From contig JAEYMU010000012.1 of the NCBI GenBank assembly GCA_023407175.1, forward strand, positions 124,001-188,000: a stretch of DNA of 64,000 nt. The letters run 5' to 3'. The notes under the pieces were generated by a model that was given only the letters and a program-made list of their open reading frames with translations, ran no database searches and was not told the DNA's origin. Source of the stretch: Bacillota bacterium (GTDB lineage Bacteria; Bacillota_A; Clostridia; Lachnospirales; Lachnospiraceae). The translations under genes and the position numbers were made by a program. This document shows, one piece after another, positions 23,594 to 33,414 of this stretch (its first letter is position 1; the number at the start of each line of letters is the position of its first letter).

Positions 23594-26323
23594 CTATCTA
23601 TTTGAATTGTGGTATAATTTAAATTCATACCTGATCTGTTCAAAATAATGCCTGATTTCGTCCATACTACCTCTTCTGGCTGACAGCTCAATCTTAAATG
23701 CAGTATCCTTGATATCAATTGCGTCAATTTCATTTGAAATTCTTTTTATATCATTGGCAATCCTTTCAATACCTTCAAAATCACCCCATCCTGTTTTTTC
23801 CTCCAGCAAATGAAGGTCCTGCTCAATCATATCCAGCAGCTGTGTGTTCTGCTGTGTATAATTTACAGGCTTATTATAAGTAAATACCACCTCACCATCT
23901 TCCGAAACCGTAACACTTTCCGGAGTAATCTGTTTTTTTGCAGCAGTAACCTGATCTAAAAGCTGATAAAGCTCTTCCATCTGGATTGGCTTTGAAATAT
24001 AAGCATCCATTCCCAGACTTAGGAATTTTTCTTTATCTCCCGGTAAAGCATAAGCCGTCATTGCCACAACCGGCGTATGTCCCTTTCCCTGCTCCAGACC
24101 CTGTATCCTTTGCGCGGCCTCCAGTCCATTCATTTCAGGCATCTGGATATCCATCAGTATGACGTCATATTCCTTTTTTCCATAGTGGTCCAGCGCTTCG
24201 AAGCCATTTCCCGCCGTATCCACGATATGTCCTTTTTCACTTAGCATTTTTGCAGCCACCTTCTGGTTGATCAGATCATCCTCCACAAGAAGAATCTGTA
24301 AAGGCTTTACCGCCTTTGACAGACTTACGGGCTTTTGTCCGCTTTCCGTCACGGCCTGTCCTATCTCAAATTCGAGACTAAAGTGAAATGTGCTCCCTTC
24401 TCCTTTCTCACTTTCTACCTCGATTTTACCTCCCATCTTCTCTACCAGCTGCTTGGAAATCACCAGTCCCAGACCTGTTCCGCCATGTTTCTTCGTATAG
24501 GGATTTTCAATCTGGCTGAAGCTGTGAAACAACAGCTTCAAATCCTCTTTTGCAATGCCGATTCCCGTGTCCGAGACAGCGAATATCAGCTGCGCTTTCT
24601 CCTCCTTCATTGCTATTGTTTTGATTGCGATATTGATTTCTCCGTGCTCGGTAAATTTGAAGGCATTGCTGATCAGGTTATTCAAAATCTGCTTCAGCCG
24701 GTTTGGATCCCCGACCAGATACTGGGGAAGATCGGAGGAGAAGGAATAATTCAGCTTCAAGCCCTTGCTTAGCACCCGGGGGGAATTCACACGGATAATT
24801 TCTTCAATCAGCTCTTTTAGATTGAAATTAATACTTTCCAGTGACATTTTATTTGCTTCCATTTTGGAAAAATCCAAAATATCGTCAACAATCTTTATTA
24901 AGGAATTGGCACAGGCCTTCGCTGTTACCAGATTGTCCTTCTGCTCCTCGCTAAGGGGTGTCAGAAGTGTCAGATCAATCATACCGACCATACCATTCAT
25001 CGGTGTTCTTATTTCATGGCTCATATTGGCCAGGAATTCGCTCTTTGCCCGGTTGGCCGTTTCTGCCGCCTCCTTCGCGGATATCAACATAGCCTGGTAT
25101 CTTTTTAAATCCTCCTGTGCCTCCTTTTGCAGGGAGATGTCATAGGAGGAGCCGATATACCCGCAGTACTGTCCGTTCTGGTCATAAAAAGGCGCCCCCA
25201 TGACCATACACCAGTGATACCGCTCATCCTTTCCGCGAAAACGTACCTCTCTTACAAACAATCCTCTGCTTTCCAGAGCCTTCACTACTGTTTCCCTGAA
25301 TTCCTGCGCATCTTCCGGATGTGCCAGCTCAGGCCACATCTTAAACGGGGTTTCATAAAAATTCACCCCGGTTATCTCTCCAAAGAGCCTGTTTACATAT
25401 TTTAAATTAAAATCCTCATCCGTCATCCAGATGGTGAAAGGCAGCTGATTCAATATATTATTGCAGTATTCACTTGCCTCTCTTGCCTGAATTTCCTTTA
25501 ATTTATTGGAGCTGATATCAATCAGGGTTATAATGATTTTTCCGTCGGAATTCATCAGGGGATTTATGTTCGCCTTAAACCAGACCTCATATTCCTTGCT
25601 GTCCTTTAGCAGCTCCATATTTATTTCTGAATTACTCGTTGCTTTTCTGTTTTCCATTGCGGCCTTTACTGCAATATTAACCCTGCAATAGACACACCGT
25701 TCACTAAAGCCGCAGCCCTGTTCACTTTCCAGACAGCCGATACAGTTGATGCCTTCCCCGAACCGCTTTCCTATGATCTCCTCGTTATTATGACGGGAAT
25801 ATCTTAAAATAACCTCATTTGCCCGTATAATCCTTTTTTCCCTATCCAGTACGATTACTCCTGCAGGGGTATCATCCAGCAGAGTCTTTAAATACTGCTC
25901 CTCTTTTAAATGGTTTATCTCAGAGGTTTTAATTCTTGTAATATCACGAAATACAATAATAACCCCTTCAACATTACCATCTACAGCCTGTACCGGAGTA
26001 CAGGTAGCCGCAATGTATTTTTGTGTCCCATCGGAGGCTCGCAGCACACTATTATTCAGCAGCCCGGTTTTTTTCTTATTCTCAAGGACATAAGTGACTG
26101 GACTTGGCAGCTGCTCCTTTGTCTCCGCATGATAGATTTTAAATATCTCGTTAAATTTCTTCTCTACCGTATCCTCTGCCGTATAGCCTATAATTTCCTG
26201 CGCGATATGGTTTAGATACGTGATCTTGCCATATAAATCCGTGATTACGATTCCGTCTCCGATACAATCCAGAATGGAGGCAGCTTTCTCATGGTTTCTC
26301 CCGGATACTAAATCCTTATTCAT
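23594..26323 (-). CDS. Hybrid sensor histidine kinase: three PAS, HisKA, HATPase, receiver, HPt-like tail
   Basis: A 909-residue soluble kinase with no membrane helix. PAS domains lie at about 10-135, 145-275 and 285-405. HisKA has His436 in MSHEIRTPMNGM. The ATPase has NLISNAF, DTGIGI and GGTGLGL. A receiver follows with Asp725 in LMDIQMPEMNG. PAS2 contains a cysteine cluster (GINCIGC, then GCGFSERCVYC) that could bind metal or sense redox. The last ~85 residues look like an HPt helical bundle (DIKRISNEI to KIELSARRGSMDEI), but the phosphorylatable His is absent. ATG at 26321-26323 was preferred over an upstream GTG. The gene is part of the che operon. Confidence 0.88.
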   Translation of the reverse strand: MNKDLVSGRNHEKAASILDCIGDGIVITDLYGKITYLNHIAQEIIGYTAEDTVEKKFNEIFKIYHAETKEQLPSPVTYVLENKKKTGLLNNSVLRASDGTQKYIAATCTPVQAVDGNVEGVIIVFRDITRIKTSEINHLKEEQYLKTLLDDTPAGVIVLDREKRIIRANEVILRYSRHNNEEIIGKRFGEGINCIGCLESEQGCGFSERCVYCRVNIAVKAAMENRKATSNSEINMELLKDSKEYEVWFKANINPLMNSDGKIIITLIDISSNKLKEIQAREASEYCNNILNQLPFTIWMTDEDFNLKYVNRLFGEITGVNFYETPFKMWPELAHPEDAQEFRETVVKALESRGLFVREVRFRGKDERYHWCMVMGAPFYDQNGQYCGYIGSSYDISLQKEAQEDLKRYQAMLISAKEAAETANRAKSEFLANMSHEIRTPMNGMVGMIDLTLLTPLSEEQKDNLVTAKACANSLIKIVDDILDFSKMEANKMSLESINFNLKELIEEIIRVNSPRVLSKGLKLNYSFSSDLPQYLVGDPNRLKQILNNLISNAFKFTEHGEINIAIKTIAMKEEKAQLIFAVSDTGIGIAKEDLKLLFHSFSQIENPYTKKHGGTGLGLVISKQLVEKMGGKIEVESEKGEGSTFHFSLEFEIGQAVTESGQKPVSLSKAVKPLQILLVEDDLINQKVAAKMLSEKGHIVDTAGNGFEALDHYGKKEYDVILMDIQMPEMNGLEAAQRIQGLEQGKGHTPVVAMTAYALPGDKEKFLSLGMDAYISKPIQMEELYQLLDQVTAAKKQITPESVTVSEDGEVVFTYNKPVNYTQQNTQLLDMIEQDLHLLEEKTGWGDFEGIERIANDIKRISNEIDAIDIKDTAFKIELSARRGSMDEIRHYFEQIRYEFKLYHNSNR

Positions 26324-26413
26324 AGACACCATCCTCACCGCATTCTTAGGGCGTTCCTGCTCTATTCCTGCACAGACTTCTGTTCATGATACCCATATTA
26401 ATTACTGCAATTA

Positions 26414-27439
26414 TTATGTCTGATCAAGCATTGCAAAGATAGAATTGGCTATGTGGTCAAGGGGAGCCTGCCTTTCCACCGCTCCGATATTAAAAGCAAC
26501 CTTTGGCATGCCATATACCACACTGGACTTTTCATCCTGCCCGATGGTTCTGGCCCCCTTACGCCGCATTGACATAAGCCCCTTGGCTCCGTCATATCCC
26601 ATACCGGTCAGTATCACTCCGACTGCATTGCTTCCTGCTTCCTTTGCAACGGATTCAAACAGCACATCCACGGATGGACAATGACCGTTAACCTTCTCGT
26701 CGGTAAAGCATTCCACCCGGTATCTGTCACCAATTCTTTTGATTATCATATGCTTATCCCCCGGAGCGATAAGTACCAGTCCACGTTCCACATAATCACC
26801 CGATTTTGCTTCTCTGACCGTAAGCTCAATGGTCGAATTCAGCCTTTCCGCAAACATTCTTGAAAAGTTGGCCGGAATATGCTGTACTATGACAATCCCC
26901 GGCGTATCCCCTGGCAATCTCTTCAAGACATTGTAAATGGCCTCCGTTCCTCCGGTAGAGGCCCCGATTGAAATTATTTTTCTATTGTCCGTCACTCTGG
27001 CGGCTTCAATCCGGCTGGCTGCTGCTTCTTTGTTTACTTTTTGTACCCTCGCACCCGATGCAATTTTGATTTTGGCTATCAGCTCGTTGATGAAGCCCTC
27101 CACGTTTCTTACCGAGGACAAATCCGGCTTACCAATGAATTCAACCGCTCCTGCACTGATTGCATCGAATACCTTTCCCGTAATGCCGCTTACTACGATA
27201 ATCGGCAGCGGATATTGAGGCATTAGCTTTTGTATAAATTCAATCCCATTCATCTTGGGCATCTCGACATCACAGGTCATAACATCCGGCTCATGTGCAA
27301 TTATCTTGTCCCTTGCATCAAAGGGATCGGTTGCTGTCGCTACCACTTCAATCTCCGGGTCCGATGAAATTCCCCGAACCAATACCTCCCGGAATAAAAT
27401 ACTGTCATCCACAATCAATACCCTTATTTTCTTTGCCAT
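26414..27439 (-). CDS. cheB: Chemotaxis methylesterase/deamidase CheB
   Basis: A 341-residue CheB with an N-terminal receiver (acceptor Asp57 in TCDVEMPKMNG) and a C-terminal methylesterase domain (Ser161 in GASTGGTEA, His187 in VQHIPANFS, catalytic Asp in GMGYDGAKG). It removes methyl groups from MCP glutamates when phosphorylated by CheA. The start at 27437-27439 has GGAG upstream. It follows cheR by only 17 bp, which favours co-translation. Confidence 0.96.
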   Translation of the reverse strand: MAKKIRVLIVDDSILFREVLVRGISSDPEIEVVATATDPFDARDKIIAHEPDVMTCDVEMPKMNGIEFIQKLMPQYPLPIIVVSGITGKVFDAISAGAVEFIGKPDLSSVRNVEGFINELIAKIKIASGARVQKVNKEAAASRIEAARVTDNRKIISIGASTGGTEAIYNVLKRLPGDTPGIVIVQHIPANFSRMFAERLNSTIELTVREAKSGDYVERGLVLIAPGDKHMIIKRIGDRYRVECFTDEKVNGHCPSVDVLFESVAKEAGSNAVGVILTGMGYDGAKGLMSMRRKGARTIGQDEKSSVVYGMPKVAFNIGAVERQAPLDHIANSIFAMLDQT

Positions 27440-27456
27440 ATGCACCATCTCCACAA

Positions 27457-28272
27457 TCAGATTTTTCTGTATACAGCCGGCATAACATATTTAAAACTGG
27501 TAGTCTCCCTGTTTAAAGCCTCCGAGTGTCCGATAAATAAATATCCTCCCTCCTCCAAGGCATCATAGAATTTTGCAACCAGTCTGCTCCTGGTCTTGTC
27601 ATCAAAATAAATCATTACATTTCTGCAAAATATTACATGAAATTTTTTTCGAAAGGGAAACACAGGCTCCATCAGATTGAATTTACGAAAGATTATCTCA
27701 TTTTTTATATGATCGGTAAACACTGAATGATCCGCATTAAATTTCTTAAGGTAGTTCAGCTTCCATTTTGCAGGAAGCGTCTCAATATCCTTATTACTGT
27801 AGATCCCTTTGGTAGCTTCCTCCAGCACCTTGCCTGATATATCGGTGGCCAGCACCTTCTTATCCCAGTAAAGTCTCTCCTTTTCAAAATATTCATCCAG
27901 AATCATAGCCAGGGTATAGGGTTCCTCCCCCGAGGAACAGCCTGCGCACCAGATTCTGATATCCTTATCGGTAACCTTCTTCTCCAGATATGGCAGCACC
28001 GCATTCTGAAAATAGGTAAAATGGTCTGCCTCTCTCATAAAATAGGTATGGTTGGTAGTAATCTTATCGAGGAGCGTAGCGATTGCCACACCTGATTTAT
28101 CTTCTATCAGGTAATCATAATACTGTGAAAAACTCTTGAAACCGTTCTGAAGCAGGACATTCTGCAATCTGCCTATCACCAGAGCTTCCTTTTCCGCCTT
28201 AAGATGTATTCCGTAATTTTCTTTGATAAATGCCGTTAACTGAACGAATTCCTTTTTTGTTATTGTAATCAT
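27457..28272 (-). CDS. cheR: MCP methyltransferase CheR
   Basis: A 271-residue SAM-dependent protein-glutamate methyltransferase. It shows the N-terminal helical domain, the TTNHTYFMREADHF segment, the SAM motif IWCAGCSSGEEPYTLAM near 115-130 and FCRNVMIYFDD. No TPR extension is present. ATG at 28270-28272 has AGGAAGAGG upstream; the open frame continues 28 codons but overlaps the approach to mcp and lacks homology. Neither MCP in the cluster ends with a CheR-binding pentapeptide such as NWETF. Confidence 0.95.
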   Translation of the reverse strand: MITITKKEFVQLTAFIKENYGIHLKAEKEALVIGRLQNVLLQNGFKSFSQYYDYLIEDKSGVAIATLLDKITTNHTYFMREADHFTYFQNAVLPYLEKKVTDKDIRIWCAGCSSGEEPYTLAMILDEYFEKERLYWDKKVLATDISGKVLEEATKGIYSNKDIETLPAKWKLNYLKKFNADHSVFTDHIKNEIIFRKFNLMEPVFPFRKKFHVIFCRNVMIYFDDKTRSRLVAKFYDALEEGGYLFIGHSEALNRETTSFKYVMPAVYRKI

Positions 28273-28330
28273 GCTGCGGCCTCTTCCTTTACAAGGGGCC
28301 GCCTTACGGCAGCCCCATCGATTGGGGTAG

Positions 28331-29752
28331 TTAATACTTTCCGAATTCGTTATCATTTAAGATAATCCTGGGCTTGGCAGCTACCGGTTTAACCTCAGCC
28401 GGGGCCGCCTTTTGCTGCTTTTTCTGTCCGACCATGTTCTCAAGCATTCGAAGCATCCCCGGATTGATTTCATCATATGGCTCATGGGCCTTGGCAGCTT
28501 TCTTAAGCTTATACCTTCCAACGGTCTCCTTTAATGCGGCTGCCTGGCCAGACAGCTCTTCACTTGCCGAAGCACTTTCCTCCGAGGTTGTAGAATTTGT
28601 TTGAATCACCTGGGATACCTGCATAATTCCTTGATTAATTTGTGCAATTCCCATCGCCTGTTCATTGGATGCGACCGCTATATGATTGACCAGGGATGCC
28701 ACCTTTTCAATCTCTGTTACAATCCTGTTCAAGGCTTCGGCGGTATTCCCTGCTATTTTTGTTCCTCCCTCGGCCTTTCTGATGGAGCCCTCAATCATAT
28801 CCGTCGTTTCCTTTGCTGCATTTGCGGAGCGTGCTGCCAGATTTCTTACCTCCTCCGCTACTACTGCAAAGCCTTTTCCATGCTGGCCTGCTCTTGCAGC
28901 CTCAACTGCGGCATTCAGAGCCAGAATGTTAGTCTGGAAGGCGATATCCTCAATTACTTTTATGACCTTGGAGATATTCGCCGAGGATTCGTTGATATCC
29001 TCCATTGCCATCAGCATCTCCTTCATCTGGCTGTTTCCCTGGAGGGCATTTACCTTCGCATTCTCCGCAAGTTCGTTGGCCTGATTTGCATTATGGGCAT
29101 TGCGCTCAGTCTGGGATGCAATTTGCTCTAAGGAGGTTGTCAATTCCTCTACAGAGCCGGCCTGCTCTGCGGCTCCCTGGGATAATGCAATACCGGAATG
29201 GGATACCTGCTTTGCTCCAACCTCTACCTGCTCTGCGGCACTTGCAATACTTGTAAGTATCTGATTATTGTTGGTTACCAGCTCGGAGAGCTTCTTTCCG
29301 AGAATATCCCGGTCCGATCTGACCTCTATCTCAACCGTAAGATCACCGCCTGCAATCTTTTCTGCGGCAAGAGCCTGCTTTTGAATATTTGATACCACGG
29401 TACGCAGGGCTGCTGCAAGACTTCCAAGCTCATCCCCGCTGTCAATACTGATATTCACCTGAATATCACCCAGCGCAAGCTTCTCTGCCGCTTCAACCAT
29501 TGTATATACCGGCCTGCTTATGCTATTGGAAACAGTAATGCTGATGATAATTGCCAGCAGAATTGCAACGGCCATAAGGCAGGACAGGGCAAGGATCTGC
29601 CCTGTGATATTATAATTCATAGCCATGCTGCTTTGGTTGAGCTGATTCATATTAAATATGCCGAAGCCTCCCACAATCACTGTAAATAATGTGATAAGAG
29701 AAAAACCTATGACAAGCTTCGTCCGTATCTTCAAATTTCGATAGTGCTTCAT
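28331..29752 (-). CDS. Methyl-accepting protein lacking most of its sensory domain
   Basis: A 473-residue MCP. Two membrane helices (about 12-32 and 46-70) are separated by only some 15-20 residues, whereas the paralogue at 33522 has a ~150-residue four-helix-bundle sensor there. The sequence GIFNMNQLNQSSMAMNY still resembles the start of a 4HB_MCP domain, so this looks like an in-frame deletion. HAMP (about 70-120) and the signalling hairpin (AFQTNILALNAAVEAARAG, GKGFAVVAEEVRNLAARSA) are intact. It probably signals constitutively, through its membrane/HAMP region, or within mixed arrays. Confidence 0.93.
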   Translation of the reverse strand: MKHYRNLKIRTKLVIGFSLITLFTVIVGGFGIFNMNQLNQSSMAMNYNITGQILALSCLMAVAILLAIIISITVSNSISRPVYTMVEAAEKLALGDIQVNISIDSGDELGSLAAALRTVVSNIQKQALAAEKIAGGDLTVEIEVRSDRDILGKKLSELVTNNNQILTSIASAAEQVEVGAKQVSHSGIALSQGAAEQAGSVEELTTSLEQIASQTERNAHNANQANELAENAKVNALQGNSQMKEMLMAMEDINESSANISKVIKVIEDIAFQTNILALNAAVEAARAGQHGKGFAVVAEEVRNLAARSANAAKETTDMIEGSIRKAEGGTKIAGNTAEALNRIVTEIEKVASLVNHIAVASNEQAMGIAQINQGIMQVSQVIQTNSTTSEESASASEELSGQAAALKETVGRYKLKKAAKAHEPYDEINPGMLRMLENMVGQKKQQKAAPAEVKPVAAKPRIILNDNEFGKY

Positions 29753-29776
29753 AGACCTGTCCCTCCCTATCACTCT

Positions 29777-30271
29777 CTACGCGATTTGATTCAGCTCCTC
29801 GAAATCACCTTCCGTCAAAAGCTTCTCACAGTCAAGGAGCAGCTTTACATCATTGCCTACTTTACCGATTTTGTTGATATACCTGCTGCCGGCAGCCTTA
29901 TTTACCTGGGGTGGATCGACGATATCCTGCTCCGGTATGGTTATTACCTCCGCCACACTGTCAACAATCAGCCCGATGGACAGCTCCTTGATATCTACTA
30001 CGATGACGCAGGTTCGGTCATTATAATCCTTTGGTTCCTTTTTAAAGCGCGTCCTCACATCAATTACCGGTATGATCTTGCCTCTTAGATTAATAATTCC
30101 CTTCACATATTCGGGGAGCTCCGGAATTTCCGTAATCGCCTGCAGACCAATTATTTCTGTCACATATCTTATTTCAATACCGTAGCATTCATTTCCTAAT
30201 AAAAATGTCAGGTATCTGTCCTTCTGGGTATCTTCCTCAAATTCCATTTCATTTTCAAATACATCCGCCAT
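29777..30271 (-). CDS. cheW: Chemotaxis coupling protein CheW
   Basis: A 164-residue CheW that couples MCPs to CheA. YLTFLLGNECYGIEI opens the fold, and GIINLRGKIIPVIDVR and GLIVDSVAEVI are the standard motifs. A ~15-residue acidic N-terminal extension and a ~20-residue C-terminal tail make it slightly longer than usual. AGGAGGG precedes the ATG. It lies between cheA (35 bp) and the truncated MCP (24 bp). Confidence 0.96.
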   Translation of the reverse strand: MADVFENEMEFEEDTQKDRYLTFLLGNECYGIEIRYVTEIIGLQAITEIPELPEYVKGIINLRGKIIPVIDVRTRFKKEPKDYNDRTCVIVVDIKELSIGLIVDSVAEVITIPEQDIVDPPQVNKAAGSRYINKIGKVGNDVKLLLDCEKLLTEGDFEELNQIA

Positions 30272-30306
30272 AGCAAATCCCTCCTTAAGGTTAACGCCGG
30301 TTTCTG

Positions 30307-32406
30307 TTATCCGTTATTTACGATTCTGGCTACATCCAATATCAGACTGATGCTACCGTCTCCTAAAAGCGTACATCCCGCAAGCCCCTTTATTTTCTTA
30401 AAGCTCTGGATATATTGCGGCAATGCCTTTACCACCACCTGCTGCTGCCCCAGCAGTTCATCTGCAAATACACAGACGGTTTTTTCATCCTGTTCTACCA
30501 TGATGATGATTCCATCCGAAAATTTTGTAATTTTTGTCTTTACCTGATACATCTCGCTTAACCGGCGGACCTGATAGCAATTTCCCCTTACCATAATCAT
30601 CTCATTACCCTCCGGGTCCTGAAATACATCCCCCTGCTTTGGCCGGAAGGATTCCTTGATGGATACGATGGGAAGGGTATATCTTGCCGCTCCTACTTTA
30701 ATGTTCATCCCGTCTATGATTGCCAGCGTCAGCGGTATCTTCATGGTAATACTGGTGCCCTTATCTGCAATACTGTCCACAGTGAGCGAGCCGCCCACTG
30801 CCTCAATATTCCTGGTCACCACATCCATTCCGACACCTCGGCCGGAGTATTCGGTAACCTTATCCTTCGTTGAAAAACCGGGAAGCAGGATCAGATTAAA
30901 GATTTCCTTATCCGTCATATCCTCCTCGTTCTTAAACAAAAGATTGTTTTCCCTTGCCTTCTTTAATATCTTTTCCCTGCTTAAGCCCTTACCGTCATCC
31001 CGGACAATGATTAGAACATCACTTCCGGCATTCTTAGCCTCCAGAGTAACAACTCCTGCCCGGGGCTTTCCTTTCGCTTCTCTTTCCTCCGGGTCTTCCA
31101 TACCGTGGTCCACGCTGTTACGTACCAGATGCATCAGGGGATCGGAAATATGCTCAATAATATTCTTGTCTACCTCGGTTTCTTCCCCGATAATATCCAG
31201 ATGGACCTCCTTTGCAAGTCTTTTACTCATATCGCGGACAATCCGGTGCATTTTGGTAAAGGTTACCGACAGCGGAACCATACGGATTGACATTACCATA
31301 TCCTGTATTTCACCGGTAATCTTATTTAACTGTCTGGCCGCCTTCCGGAAATTATTCAGCTGCAGGCTTTTAAGGTCCGGATTTTCTATAACCATTGCCT
31401 CGGCAATGACCATCTCGCCCACTAAATCCATCAGCTTGTCCAGCTTTGTAACACTGACACTGATAATGCTCTGAACAGCACTGCTGCCTGCCCCGTCCTG
31501 ATGCTCAGGATGCATAAGGGGAGCCTTACCCTCCGAAGCCCTGGATACAAGCTCCGGCACCTTAACCGGATTTTCTTTGGTCAGCACCTCCGGAATTTCT
31601 GTTTCCTTTTGATGCGGCGGCCAGGTCTGCGCCGTATCCTCAAGCTTAACCAGCTCCAGCTCCTTTAAGAAAATGGTCTGCAAAAAGAACTCATTCATTT
31701 GCTCATAGGTTTGATCCGCTTTGAAATAAATCTGAAATCCATCCCCGCGTATTACTTGAATACTCTCATCACTGTCAATAATGTCCTCCGGCAAATAGCT
31801 GATTTCTTCCGTAATCCCCTTCAGGTGATGTATCACCGTATATGCCCGGATGTTTTCCATCTCACAGCCTTCCTCAAATCGGAGCACTGCCTTATAAGCA
31901 TATTGATATTCCCTTTTATCCTCTTTATTCTGGCTGATATAATACTGCTGCTTTTGTCCTAAGGTCTTCTGCTGCGCCTCAGGTGCTTCCCCGCCCTCCT
32001 GCTTTAATGCTTGCAGGAAGGAATGGATTGACTCAACCAGCACCTTGGCATTCCCGTCCGCGGGAGCATTATTCTTAATCTTCTCAATCTCAATTTTAAT
32101 GAAATCCACACCCTCCAGCACCAGGTCAGAGAGTGCGGAGCAATCCAGCCGCTCCGGTTTTTCCTTGCGAATGAAGAAAAAAAGGTCTTCTATGGAATGG
32201 GCCAGCTTTGCAATATTATCAAACAGCATCATTGCTGCCGAGCCCTTTATGGTATGCATGATTCGAAATATTTCATTGATGGAGGCATCCGTAACATAGC
32301 TTTCCTTTTCACTTGCCAGTATGGATTGCTCCAACTGCTCCAAAAGCTGTGATGTCTCAAACAGAAACATATCTAATAACGGTTCATGTGCATATTGATC
32401 TGACAT
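30307..32406 (-). CDS. cheA: Chemotaxis histidine kinase CheA
   Basis: A 699-residue CheA. P1 HPt has His51 in MHTIKGSAAM. A P2-like regulator-docking domain lies at about 165-260. The P3 dimerisation helices begin near 315 (SVTKLDKLMDLVGEMVIAE). The P4 kinase has HLVRNSVDHGMED, RDDGKGL and GRGVGMDVV. The P5 CheW-like domain starts near 565 (PLTLAIIDGMNIKVG). All catalytic boxes look intact. A 272-codon open frame on the opposite strand inside this gene is a shadow. Confidence 0.97.
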   Translation of the reverse strand: MSDQYAHEPLLDMFLFETSQLLEQLEQSILASEKESYVTDASINEIFRIMHTIKGSAAMMLFDNIAKLAHSIEDLFFFIRKEKPERLDCSALSDLVLEGVDFIKIEIEKIKNNAPADGNAKVLVESIHSFLQALKQEGGEAPEAQQKTLGQKQQYYISQNKEDKREYQYAYKAVLRFEEGCEMENIRAYTVIHHLKGITEEISYLPEDIIDSDESIQVIRGDGFQIYFKADQTYEQMNEFFLQTIFLKELELVKLEDTAQTWPPHQKETEIPEVLTKENPVKVPELVSRASEGKAPLMHPEHQDGAGSSAVQSIISVSVTKLDKLMDLVGEMVIAEAMVIENPDLKSLQLNNFRKAARQLNKITGEIQDMVMSIRMVPLSVTFTKMHRIVRDMSKRLAKEVHLDIIGEETEVDKNIIEHISDPLMHLVRNSVDHGMEDPEEREAKGKPRAGVVTLEAKNAGSDVLIIVRDDGKGLSREKILKKARENNLLFKNEEDMTDKEIFNLILLPGFSTKDKVTEYSGRGVGMDVVTRNIEAVGGSLTVDSIADKGTSITMKIPLTLAIIDGMNIKVGAARYTLPIVSIKESFRPKQGDVFQDPEGNEMIMVRGNCYQVRRLSEMYQVKTKITKFSDGIIIMVEQDEKTVCVFADELLGQQQVVVKALPQYIQSFKKIKGLAGCTLLGDGSISLILDVARIVNNG

Positions 32407-32432
32407 CAGTTTACCCCCATTGACTTCTACGT

Positions 32433-32786
32433 CTACAACTTATTGAGTGTCATTATGACATGTTCTTCCTTGAAGGGCTTTACAATAAAGGACTTTGCTC
32501 CTGCCATAATTGCTTCCATAACCATTTCCTGCTGCCCCATAGCGGAAAGCATAACTACCTTGGCATTCGGATCATGTTCCATGATCAGCTTCAGGGCCTC
32601 AAGCCCTGACATGTCAGGCATTGTAATATCCATTGTCACGATATCCGGTTTCAGCTCCTTATATTTACTGACTGCCGTCATCCCATTCTCGGCCTCTCCA
32701 ACTGCCTGAAAACCATTCTTTTCAAGAATGCTTCTGATCGACATTCTCATAAAAGCTGCATCATCAACAATTAATATCCTCTTCAT
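32433..32786 (-). CDS. cheY: Chemotaxis response regulator CheY
   Basis: A 117-residue single receiver: DD in ILIVDDAAFMR, acceptor Asp in VTMDITMPDMSG, Ser in LSAMGQ and Lys in IVKPFKEE. The KPFKEE and SAMGQ motifs are typical of flagellar-motor CheY proteins of Firmicutes. The ATG at 32784-32786 has AGGAGG at ideal spacing; the preceding ATG is too close to that site. It lies 10 bp after tetR. Confidence 0.96.
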   Translation of the reverse strand: MKRILIVDDAAFMRMSIRSILEKNGFQAVGEAENGMTAVSKYKELKPDIVTMDITMPDMSGLEALKLIMEHDPNAKVVMLSAMGQQEMVMEAIMAGAKSFIVKPFKEEHVIMTLNKL

Positions 32787-32796
32787 CATAATCCTC

Positions 32797-33399
32797 CTAA
32801 TCATTGCTTTTTATCTTTTGAAAGGCTTTCAGGAATAGATCCAAAGAAGCCCTCGTACGCTCTCTGAAAGAGAAATTATACTGCTCCAATCTCCAGTTCA
32901 GACAAATTTCCCTTATGAAACCCAGTATCATAACTGCAATCATCCGGCTATCATATTCCTCCGGTATATCCTCTGCGACTTTGGCCACATCAATCAGCTC
33001 CTGAAGCATTTTTGTCCGGTTTTGCTGTATTCCCTTAATCTTTTGCTCCAACTCAGGGGCATAGCGCAGAACATCATAGATTTGCGTAATTGCCGTAATC
33101 GCCGGATAATTCTGATAATACTCGGCATATTCCATAACATAATAGCGTATCGCATCCATAGGTGTCAGGTTTGTCATCCGAATTGACTGAAAAATATCCG
33201 TATCAAACTGTATGTAATAGTCAAGTACCGCCAGCAGTAATTCATTCTTGTTCTTATAATGCCGGAATATTGTTGCCTCAGACACGTTCTGCCTTTTGGC
33301 AATCTCCCTGGTTGTAAGCCCCTGGATGCCAAGCTCCTCAATGATATCAATCGTAGTTAATACCAGATATTCTTTTCTGTGTAGCAAACTGATCCCCAT
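32797..33399 (-). CDS. TetR-family regulator heading the chemosensory operon
   Basis: A 200-residue TetR/AcrR repressor. The N-terminal HTH reads LTTREIAKRQNVSEATIFRHYKNKNELL at about 28-55 (quoted here in part: TREIAKRQNVSEATIFRHY). The C-terminal ligand-binding domain is of an unknown class. Placement of a TetR gene as the first gene ahead of cheY is unusual. Its promoter and the mcp promoter share a 20-bp operator-like site, so it probably represses both itself (with the whole che operon) and the mcp. The inducer cannot be read from sequence. Confidence 0.9.
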   Translation of the reverse strand: MGISLLHRKEYLVLTTIDIIEELGIQGLTTREIAKRQNVSEATIFRHYKNKNELLLAVLDYYIQFDTDIFQSIRMTNLTPMDAIRYYVMEYAEYYQNYPAITAITQIYDVLRYAPELEQKIKGIQQNRTKMLQELIDVAKVAEDIPEEYDSRMIAVMILGFIREICLNWRLEQYNFSFRERTRASLDLFLKAFQKIKSND

Positions 33400-33414
33400 A
33401 TTTTCTCACCTACC

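Noticed and set aside
28601..29131. 176-codon plus-strand frame opposite the operon MCP
   Set aside because: Shadow of a well-supported MCP; Cys/Leu-rich with no start signal.
30656..31474. 272-codon open frame on the plus strand inside cheA
   Set aside because: It lies fully antisense to a clear CheA with intact motifs, has no ribosome site or recognisable domain, and has the Ser/Leu-rich composition of a shadow frame.
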